Shown here piece by piece: positions 1-4,860 of a DNA stretch of 7,661 nucleotides. The notes below the pieces were generated by a model. That model saw only the letters and a program-made list of their open reading frames with translations, made no database searches and was not told the origin of the DNA. How positions within the stretch are numbered: position 1 is the stretch's first letter; the number at the start of each line of letters is the position of its first letter. The stretch is from Acidobacteriota bacterium (GTDB lineage Bacteria; Acidobacteriota; Vicinamibacteria; Vicinamibacterales; UBA823). The position numbers and the translations under genes are program-made. The stretch lies in assembly GCA_003509065.1 (NCBI GenBank), contig DODG01000284.1:506-8166 (forward strand). The letters run 5' to 3'.

Positions 1-69
1 GGTGGCGGTGGTGGTGGTTCGCCAACGGCACCGAGTGCAACGACGACCACTCCCGCGGTACTTTTGTAA
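1..69 (+). CDS. Possible C-terminal end of an upstream gene (partial)
   Basis: Read in frame 1, the first 22 codons give a six-glycine run followed by a Ser/Pro/Thr/Ala-rich tail ending AVLL and a TAA stop at 67-69. This would be a flexible, low-complexity C-terminus of a protein that begins before the window. The stop lies 7 bp before the symporter start, a spacing that would fit an operon. The stretch is too short and too biased to name a family. The second frame is also open until a TAA at 71-73, and the third has no stop before the symporter start, so the reading frame is only the most plausible choice. No function is proposed. Confidence 0.35.
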   Translation, partial: GGGGGGSPTAPSATTTTPAVLL

Positions 70-76
70 GTAACCA

Positions 77-1588
77 ATGCTTGCCCTATTTCTTGTCGCA
101 GCCTTCATAATCGCCATGATCGGCCTTGGGGTTTGGGGCATGGGCCGGACTCGAACTCCGACAGACTTTTTTCTTGGTGGACGACAAATCGGTCCTTGGG
201 CTTCCGCGTTTGCCTACGGTACGAGTTACTTTTCAGCCGTGGTTTTTATTGGCTTCGCAGGGCAATTTGGCTGGAACTACGGGCTGGATGCGCTCTGGAT
301 TGCAGCGGGCAATACGGTCTTCGGGGTTTTGGCCGCATGGGTAATTCTTGCGAAACCCACTCGACGCATGACGCGCAATTTGGACGCTTTAACGATGCCA
401 GAGTTTTTCGCGAAGCGCTATCAAGCACCGGTCCTGCGAGTGGTGGCGGCCGGTATCATCTTTCTCTTCCTGCTCCCATACTCCGCATCGGTGTTTAAGG
501 GTTTGAGCCACTTGGTTGAGATTAACTTTCAGGATCTACTGTCCTATGAAACCGCCCTATTCATTATGTGTGTGAGCACTGGCCTGTACCTGACACTCGG
601 TGGTTACTTTGCTGTGGCTATCGCTGATCTGATTCAAGGTTTAATCATGTTGGCCGGTGCCGTCGTCATGGTCGTCGTACTTGTGGGTCAAGGGGGTGGT
701 CTTACTGCGGTCGTCCAGGACATGAGGGTTAACGTTTTCGTGGATGGGTCACTGTCGCCAGAACCTTCGTGGTGGATCTTGTGGTCGGTGGTCTTCATGA
801 GTAGCTTCGGCCCGTGGGGCTTGCCGCAGATGGTCCATAAGTTCTATGCCATCAAAAGCGAGCGACACATTACGACAGCCACGATCGTTACCACTGTATT
901 TGCCACGGTCACGGTGTTTGCCGCTTATTTCACCGGTGCTTTAACCCGCGTGTTCTTTGCTGACGGTCTGCCGGCTAGTGCGTTGATCGGAGAACAATCA
1001 GGCACGGTGGGTGTGCAATACGACGTCCTTGTTCCAGAACTACTCACTGCACAGTTGCCAGAGGTTCTCATGGCGGTCGTTCTGCTGCTGGTCCTCTCGG
1101 CTTCGATGAGCACGCTCTCGAGTCTCGTTCTCGTTTCTTCGTCGGCGATTTCGATTGACCTCCGTGCCGGACGAGCGGGTCCCGAGGCGACTCCCGCCCA
1201 GTCGCTTCGAATCATGCGATGGATGGCAGCTGTCTTCATTGCGATCTCTTTTGTGATTGCGAACAATGATTTTGCTTTCATCGTGACGTTAATGTCGCTC
1301 AGTTGGGGAGCTGTCGCGGGCGCATTCCTGGCTCCTTACGTGTATGGCTTGTTTTGGCGCTCGGCGACGGGTACAGCCGCATTTGCCGGGATGCTCACCG
1401 GGCTCGGGATTGCGGTGGTGGGGGGGGGCTACCTTCTTGTGAGTGGACGACCGGAACTGACGCCGGTTGCCGCCTCCGTGGCCATGGTCGTTCCATTCTT
1501 CGTGATTCCGGTCGTGAGTATGTGGTCGACGCCACCTTCCAGCGATCTACTCCGTGACGCTTTTGCTGAGGACTCGTTTATTGAGTGA
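77..1588 (+). CDS. Sodium:solute symporter (SSS family, PutP-like)
   Basis: This is a 503-residue inner-membrane carrier of the SSS family, which couples Na+ entry to uptake of small solutes such as proline, pantothenate, other amino acids or sugars. About 13 hydrophobic segments are visible, as expected for the LeuT-like fold. Family signatures include DFFLGGR at residues 30-36 just after the first segment, YGTSYFSAVVFIGFAG at 47-62, GGYFAVAIADLIQG at 175-188, and SASMSTLSS at 341-349. In the last motif S345 and T346 align with the Na2-site Ser/Thr pair of PutP helix 8. Length is normal for the family. The ATG at 77 is the first start after an in-frame stop at 71-73; no strong ribosome binding site precedes it, which may mean coupling to an upstream gene. 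The solute cannot be deduced. The oxidoreductase converging on it suggests an amino acid or methylated amine, which is inference. A nine-G run at 1420-1428 lies in the codons for residues 448-451. Confidence 0.93.
   Translation: MLALFLVAAFIIAMIGLGVWGMGRTRTPTDFFLGGRQIGPWASAFAYGTSYFSAVVFIGFAGQFGWNYGLDALWIAAGNTVFGVLAAWVILAKPTRRMTRNLDALTMPEFFAKRYQAPVLRVVAAGIIFLFLLPYSASVFKGLSHLVEINFQDLLSYETALFIMCVSTGLYLTLGGYFAVAIADLIQGLIMLAGAVVMVVVLVGQGGGLTAVVQDMRVNVFVDGSLSPEPSWWILWSVVFMSSFGPWGLPQMVHKFYAIKSERHITTATIVTTVFATVTVFAAYFTGALTRVFFADGLPASALIGEQSGTVGVQYDVLVPELLTAQLPEVLMAVVLLLVLSASMSTLSSLVLVSSSAISIDLRAGRAGPEATPAQSLRIMRWMAAVFIAISFVIANNDFAFIVTLMSLSWGAVAGAFLAPYVYGLFWRSATGTAAFAGMLTGLGIAVVGGGYLLVSGRPELTPVAASVAMVVPFFVIPVVSMWSTPPSSDLLRDAFAEDSFIE
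1420..1428 (+). repeat. Homopolymeric G9 tract inside the symporter gene
   Basis: Nine consecutive G residues lie within the codons for a Val-Gly-Gly-Gly stretch in a late transmembrane segment (about residues 448-451). Gain or loss of one base would shift the frame and replace the last roughly 50 residues. Runs of this length can be sites of slipped-strand mutation or of sequencing error; here the frame remains open, so the count of nine fits an intact gene. Confidence 0.9.
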
Positions 1589-1619
1589 TGCCGGAGTTGT
1601 TCAGCTGTGGTGCAGTAGC

Positions 1620-2801
1620 TTAAACAACATTCCCTTCCCGGACCCCGTTGCCTCGAGCGAATCGGTCAAACGCGAACGGTGCTAAGTCAATCTCACCAGG
1701 AGACCGGTCGGTGATGATGTCTGCCAGGATCCGCCCGGCAGCTGGTGAATGCTGAAAGCCGTGTCCACTGAATCCACTGATGATGAAGAACCCGGGGCGT
1801 TCCGGAACTGGCCCAATGATCGGCATTGCATCTGGTGTCATCTCGTAGAGGCCTGCCCAAGCCGTGCTGATGCCGGCGTCGGCCAAGACAGGTAGGCGTC
1901 GTGCGGCGACTGGCGCAATCCGCTCCAGAAGATCCCAGTTCACGCTTTGCTCGAAACTTGAAGGTTCGTCAGGGTCTCCCATGCCAAATAAGATGCCCGT
2001 GCTTTCACGGTGAAAGTAGAACGTGGTATCAAAATCGATGGTCAGAATGCGCGTGGAAGGTGACGTGCGTGCTTCAAGGGCTAGGCCTTTGGGGTCGGGC
2101 GGGACGTCAGCAATAAAGATATGACGTCGGAATGGTTGCACAGGAATGTTGGTCGCCACCATCTGGCCAATCTGATGAGACCAGGGACCTGCCGCATTGA
2201 CGACGATCCGCGTCTCGATTGGTCCAGCGCTCGTTTGAATCTCTGTAATCCTGTCAGCGTCGAGTCCAATACCTGTCACTTCGACTTCACGCTCAATCGT
2301 GACGCCAAGCTGCTGGGCTGCCTTCGCAAATCCCATCGTGACGCTATTGGGATCGGCAATGCCATCGCGCCCACAGAAAGTGGCGGCGCGAAGATTCTCA
2401 CGTGTTATCCCTGGTGCCCGTCGACAGGCTTCATCGACATCCAGCCACTCAACGGGTACGCCGAGGCGCTGTTGCAGTTCAAAGTTTTTTCTGAAGGTGT
2501 CGAGCGTGCTCGCTTCGGAAAGCAGGAACATATAGCCGTCTTGACGGAAATCAATGGACTGGCCGAGTTCATCTTCAAACCGTTCCAGAATATCGATCGA
2601 CTCAAGAGACAGGCGAATATTGGATTCACTTGAAAATTGAAGACGGGCTCCCCCAGCGCACTTTCCGGTTGATCCTGCTCCCAGCAGTTGTTCACGTTCC
2701 AGGAGGACAATGTTCTGCATGCCGAGACGAGCGAGGTGATAAGCGACACTCACACCCATGCATCCGCCTCCGATGATTACCACATCCGCTGAAGATCGCA
2801 T
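1620..2801 (-). CDS. FAD-dependent oxidoreductase, DAO family (sarcosine oxidase beta-like)
   Basis: This 393-residue flavoprotein belongs to the DAO superfamily, which oxidises the C-N bond of amino acids and N-methyl amines such as sarcosine, dimethylglycine, glycine or D-amino acids. The N-terminal Rossmann motif is GGGCMG at residues 11-16, and E35 in LLERE sits at the end of the second strand to bind the FAD ribose. GSTGKCAGG at 43-51 is the flavin-contacting loop typical of SoxB-like proteins. VNAAGPWS at 201-208 is the second FAD motif, and the C-terminal block GLYEMTPD (317-324) and GFSGHGFQ (343-350) is characteristic. In monomeric sarcosine oxidase a cysteine at the position of G317 holds FAD covalently; here it is glycine, so this linkage is absent. 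No signal peptide is seen, so it is probably cytoplasmic. It converges with the symporter, 31 bp apart, and lies downstream of the tmRNA gene on the same strand. Only a weak AGGA-type site precedes the ATG. The substrate is not determined. Confidence 0.9.
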   Translation of the reverse strand: MRSSADVVIIGGGCMGVSVAYHLARLGMQNIVLLEREQLLGAGSTGKCAGGARLQFSSESNIRLSLESIDILERFEDELGQSIDFRQDGYMFLLSEASTLDTFRKNFELQQRLGVPVEWLDVDEACRRAPGITRENLRAATFCGRDGIADPNSVTMGFAKAAQQLGVTIEREVEVTGIGLDADRITEIQTSAGPIETRIVVNAAGPWSHQIGQMVATNIPVQPFRRHIFIADVPPDPKGLALEARTSPSTRILTIDFDTTFYFHRESTGILFGMGDPDEPSSFEQSVNWDLLERIAPVAARRLPVLADAGISTAWAGLYEMTPDAMPIIGPVPERPGFFIISGFSGHGFQHSPAAGRILADIITDRSPGEIDLAPFAFDRFARGNGVREGNVV

Positions 2802-2841
2802 TTGCTGTTGTCCAGATTCCTGATGGCGCCCCGTTAGCGTA

Positions 2842-2856
2842 CCGCGAACATCGCGG
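2842..2856. repeat. Inverted repeat upstream of the oxidoreductase
   Basis: CCGCGA and TCGCGG form a perfect 6-bp stem around a 3-nt loop, 41 bp upstream of the oxidoreductase start. There is no T-run on either side, so it is not a standard intrinsic terminator. It may be an operator or a leader hairpin; this is seen structure with unknown role. Confidence 0.45.
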
Positions 2857-2861
2857 GTTGA

Positions 2862-2879
2862 CGGATAATTTTATATCCG
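2862..2879. repeat. Inverted repeat between tmRNA and oxidoreductase
   Basis: CGGATA and TATCCG form a 6-bp dyad around ATTTTA, 22 bp beyond the tmRNA 3' end. On the minus strand the centre contains a TATAAA sequence that could act as a -10 box for the oxidoreductase, but no good -35 box is placed for it. It could also be a weak hairpin involved in tmRNA 3'-end formation. The role is undecided. Confidence 0.4.
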
Positions 2880-2900
2880 ACAATGAGGAGAGGCGAGAAA

Positions 2901-3252
2901 TGGTGGAGGCGGTGGGAGTCGAACCCACGTCCGAAAGTACAGATACGAGAGAATCTACATGTGTGTCGGCCCTTGAAAGTTCGCCGGTAACGTTAAAGCG
3001 CCGCCCAAACCGTTACTGACTAGCCCCGATAAAATCTCGTCGTGACGCGTCGGTGCCGCCCGTCACGACCAGCCTGCTAAAATGACATTCAGTCCCGCCT
3101 CACAGGCAAGGACGGGGTGAACGTCGCTGCTCTTAAGCAGCGAGTGCTAATTGCGAATCTGCAATTATGGTTTTTTCCATCGGATTTACGAGTCGATAGT
3201 GCTCGACATGCATCCCGCGTTCTCATACCTCCGTCGAAGCCGTGTCGCCCCC
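2901..3252 (-). ncRNA. ssrA: Transfer-messenger RNA (tmRNA), one-piece
   Basis: tmRNA enters ribosomes stalled on broken mRNA together with SmpB, is charged with alanine, and adds a degradation tag to the unfinished protein. The 5' end starts GGGGGCG and soon has the conserved GGCTTCGACGG. The 3' end has a T arm (stem GTGGG/CCCAC at 2912-2916 and 2924-2928, loop with TTCGA), then CGCCTCC, A and an encoded CCA. GGGGGCG pairs with CGCCTCC over all seven positions with one G-U, fixing both ends at 352 nt, a normal length. The tag frame ends in a hairpin (3124-3131 with 3136-3143) that holds the stop codon, as in other tmRNAs. A 9-bp stem (3039-3047 with 3061-3069) matches a pseudoknot helix. It is a single uninterrupted gene, not the permuted two-piece form. 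Neighbours are the oxidoreductase downstream on the same strand and a divergent aminotransferase gene. Confidence 0.97.
3133..3162 (-). other. tmRNA tag-peptide reading frame (ADSQLALAA)
   Basis: Within the tmRNA, GCA at 3160-3162 is the likely resume codon, preceded by TAATT, similar to the TAGTC before the E. coli resume codon. The frame reads Ala-Asp-Ser-Gln-Leu-Ala-Leu-Ala-Ala and stops at TAA. The hydrophobic ALAA ending is the part known to be recognised by ClpXP and related proteases. The non-templated alanine carried by tmRNA would precede this peptide. The resume position is inferred from the pattern rather than proven. Confidence 0.88.
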
Positions 3253-3300
3253 GATTGGACCCTCAAAGTGTACGTGGCCAGATGACCACACCTGTGTCCT

Positions 3301-3329
3301 ATTGTAGTCGCGAGAGAATTACGGGTCAA
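3301..3329 (-). promoter_or_regulatory. Sigma-70-type promoter for tmRNA
   Basis: On the minus strand a -35 box TTGACC (3324-3329) and a -10 box TACAAT (3301-3306) are separated by exactly 17 bp; each box differs from consensus by one base. Transcription would begin near 3294, about 42 nt before the mature tmRNA 5' end, so a short leader would be removed, as RNase P is known to do for tmRNA. Such a strong promoter fits an abundant stable RNA. Confidence 0.82.
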
Positions 3330-3390
3330 TTGGTTGAGTGCGTGAGACTTGCAGCGTTTCAAGATGAGCGCGCGCGTTAAACACATCACG

Positions 3391-3396
3391 TATAAT
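3391..3396 (+). promoter_or_regulatory. Possible -10 box for the aminotransferase gene
   Basis: A perfect TATAAT lies 46 bp upstream of the GTG start. The matching -35 position (about 3368-3373) reads GCGCGC, which is far from consensus, and no extended -10 TG is present. If used, it is likely weak or activator-dependent, back to back with the tmRNA promoter. Confidence 0.4.
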
Positions 3397-3442
3397 GGCC
3401 GCTTGCCTGTGTCTGTTCAATTCGGTGTGTCGTGGGGGATAG

Positions 3443-4645
3443 GTGGTTCGTCAGATGCAAGATGACTCGCGCAATATTCGATGTTCTTACAAAGCGAGCA
3501 AGTTTTCCGAGTCCGTGATTCGGGAAATGACTCGCCTGTCGCAAGAACACAACGGTATCAATTTATCGCAGGGGTTTCCTGATTTTCCTGCACCAGAGAT
3601 GGTTAAGGAAGCGGCCTGCGAGGCGATCCGTGCTGACATCAACCAGTATGCCGTCACGTGGGGAGCCAAACCACTGCGGGACGCGATTGCTAGGGAATTC
3701 AGCAGGCGCTATGGCATACCGGTGGATGCGGACCAACAGGTGACTGTCTGTTGTGGCTCGACGGAAGCGATGATCACGACGTTGCTCGCCTGTGTCGATC
3801 CTGGTGACGAGGTGATTGTATTTGAACCGTTCTACGAAAATTATGGGCCAGATGCGATCTTGTCAGACGCGGTGCCTCGATATGTGACTCTACATGAGCC
3901 CGACTGGACGTTCGACCCTGACGAACTTGCGGCGGCATTTAACGAAAAAACGCGCGCCATTATTATTAATACTCCGAACAATCCGACCGGAAAGGTTCTG
4001 TCACGAGATGAGCTGGCGGTCATTGCCAGGCTGTGCCAGCAATGGAACGTGCTAGCAATCACTGACGAAATTTATGAGCACATTGTCTACGATGGGCACC
4101 GTCATGTGCCGATGGCCACTCTCGATGGGATGGCTGAGCGGACAGTTACGATCAACAGCCTATCGAAAACCTTCAGTGTCACAGGGTGGAGGGTTGGTTG
4201 GGCAATCGCCCCAACAGCGCTGACCGGTGCTATTCGCAAGGTCCACGACTTTCTGACGGTTGGCGCGGCAGCGCCACTCCAGGCCGCTGGTGCGGCTGCT
4301 CTCAGTCTTCCTGACGCGTACTATCAGGAATTGGCATCTGCCTACCAGCACCGCCGCGACCTGCTCCTTGCTATTCTGGAGCGCCACCACTTCCGTTGTT
4401 ATAAACCAGATGGCGCTTATTACATCATGACGGATCTTCAAGCGTTTGACTGTAGCGATGATGTTGAGTTTGCGCGCTACCTTGTTCGTGAGGTCGGCGT
4501 CGCTGCCGTTCCTGGTAGTAGCTTTTATCGTCACGCTGAGTTTGGTCGCACGAAGCTCCGTTTTTGCTTTTGTAAAAAAGAAGAGACCATGCAAGAAGCG
4601 GATCACCGTCTTGCGAAGCTGTCGATGGATAGGAGCCGTGGGTGA
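3443..4645 (+). CDS. PLP-dependent class I aminotransferase (kynurenine/methionine aminotransferase-like)
   Basis: This 400-residue fold-type I enzyme moves an amino group between an amino acid and a 2-oxo acid. Motifs in order: SQGFPDFPAP at residues 42-51, CGSTEAM at 104-110 in the phosphate-binding region, FEPFYENYGPD at 127-137, NTPNNPTG at 176-183 with the PLP-contacting Asn N180, TDEIYE at 207-212 with D208 for the pyridine nitrogen, SLSKTFSVTGWRVGW at 239-253 with Schiff-base lysine K242, and LRFCF at 372-376 with R373 for the substrate carboxylate. All key residues are present and the length is typical. The pattern best fits the subgroup of kynurenine/glutamine transaminase K and YbdL-type methionine aminotransferases, but donor specificity cannot be read. 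The GTG start at 3443 follows GGGGG closely; an ATG at 3455 has AGGTGG 8 nt upstream and is at least as likely, giving a protein four residues shorter. It appears monocistronic. Confidence 0.93.
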   Translation: MVRQMQDDSRNIRCSYKASKFSESVIREMTRLSQEHNGINLSQGFPDFPAPEMVKEAACEAIRADINQYAVTWGAKPLRDAIAREFSRRYGIPVDADQQVTVCCGSTEAMITTLLACVDPGDEVIVFEPFYENYGPDAILSDAVPRYVTLHEPDWTFDPDELAAAFNEKTRAIIINTPNNPTGKVLSRDELAVIARLCQQWNVLAITDEIYEHIVYDGHRHVPMATLDGMAERTVTINSLSKTFSVTGWRVGWAIAPTALTGAIRKVHDFLTVGAAAPLQAAGAAALSLPDAYYQELASAYQHRRDLLLAILERHHFRCYKPDGAYYIMTDLQAFDCSDDVEFARYLVREVGVAAVPGSSFYRHAEFGRTKLRFCFCKKEETMQEADHRLAKLSMDRSRG

Positions 4646-4653
4646 CACCAGTG

Positions 4654-4683
4654 CGAGACATGACTGAGTGAGCCGTCATCTCG
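4654..4683 (+). terminator. Possible transcription terminator after the aminotransferase
   Basis: A stem of CGAGA plus TGAC (4654-4664, with a 2-nt bulge) pairs with GTCATCTCG (4675-4683) around a 10-nt loop, beginning 8 nt after the aminotransferase stop. The tail is G/T-rich (GGTTGTGTT further on) rather than a clean T-run, so an intrinsic terminator is possible but imperfect. Confidence 0.35.
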
Positions 4684-4724
4684 GCGGATATATGGTTGTG
4701 TTAGAGTAGTGGGCACGCCCTCCA

Positions 4725-4740
4725 GTGACATTAAGGTCAC
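4725..4740. repeat. Dyad GTGAC-N6-GTCAC upstream of the exporter operon
   Basis: GTGAC and GTCAC form a perfect 5-bp dyad around ATTAAG. The 11-bp centre-to-centre spacing of its arms is about one helical turn, a common geometry for a dimeric regulator. It lies roughly 40 bp upstream of the candidate promoter. No regulator gene is adjacent, so its use as an operator is inference. Confidence 0.4.
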
Positions 4741-4762
4741 CACCCTAACTGCTGTTGTTTGG

Positions 4763-4790
4763 TTGCCACGTCATGAAATTCGGGTGTACT
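4763..4790 (+). promoter_or_regulatory. Weak candidate promoter for the ABC exporter operon
   Basis: TTGCCA (4763-4768, one mismatch to the -35 consensus) and TGTACT (4785-4790, two mismatches to the -10 consensus) are 16 bp apart, about 70 bp before the first exporter gene. The -10 box runs into the hairpin at 4789-4807. It is the best pair seen in the gap, but weak. Confidence 0.3.
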
Positions 4791-4807
4791 GCGGTCATTT
4801 TCCGCAG
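4789..4807. repeat. Hairpin CTGCGG/CCGCAG in the exporter leader
   Basis: A perfect 6-bp stem encloses a 7-nt loop TCATTTT. It would fall at or near the start of the transcript from the candidate promoter, so it could be an operator or a 5' stabilising hairpin. No T-run follows, so it is not a clear terminator. Confidence 0.4.
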
Positions 4808-4838
4808 CGAGTGAGTTCGACCATCCTGCGAGTGAGTT
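4807..4838 (+). repeat. Tandem 11-bp direct repeat (GCGAGTGAGTT) upstream of the exporter
   Basis: The identical sequence GCGAGTGAGTT occurs at 4807-4817 and 4828-4838, 21 bp apart start to start, which is two turns of the helix. A shorter match, GAGTGAG, also occurs at 4666-4672. The pair ends 22 bp before the exporter start. The same-face spacing suggests tandem binding sites for a regulator, but this is inference; no known site is recognised. Confidence 0.6.
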
Positions 4839-4860
4839 AGTAGGTTCTTCGAGAAGGTAC

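Noticed and set aside
925..1281. 118-codon open frame on the minus strand
   Set aside because: It is antisense to conserved symporter helices, including the Na2-site motif; no independent support.
1589..1619. Possible bidirectional terminator between the convergent genes
   Set aside because: Only 3-4 bp arms (CTG/CAG, AGCT/AGCT) are present with no T-run, too weak to call.
2121..2633. 170-codon open frame on the plus strand
   Set aside because: It is entirely antisense to the well-supported oxidoreductase gene and shows no recognisable motif; it reflects codon bias of the real gene.
2901..2935. Apparent tRNA 3' end (T arm, acceptor strand, CCA)
   Set aside because: No D arm or anticodon arm lies at tRNA distance; the acceptor partner is at 3246-3252, so this is the tRNA-like end of tmRNA.
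3117..3389. Small open frames on both strands across the tmRNA and its promoter
   Set aside because: They overlap the structured tmRNA 5' half and its promoter, and their translations show no family features. Only the short tag frame is meaningful here.
4160..4648. 162-codon open frame on the minus strand
   Set aside because: It is antisense to the aminotransferase, over the region holding the K242 and R373 motifs, and has no domain features.
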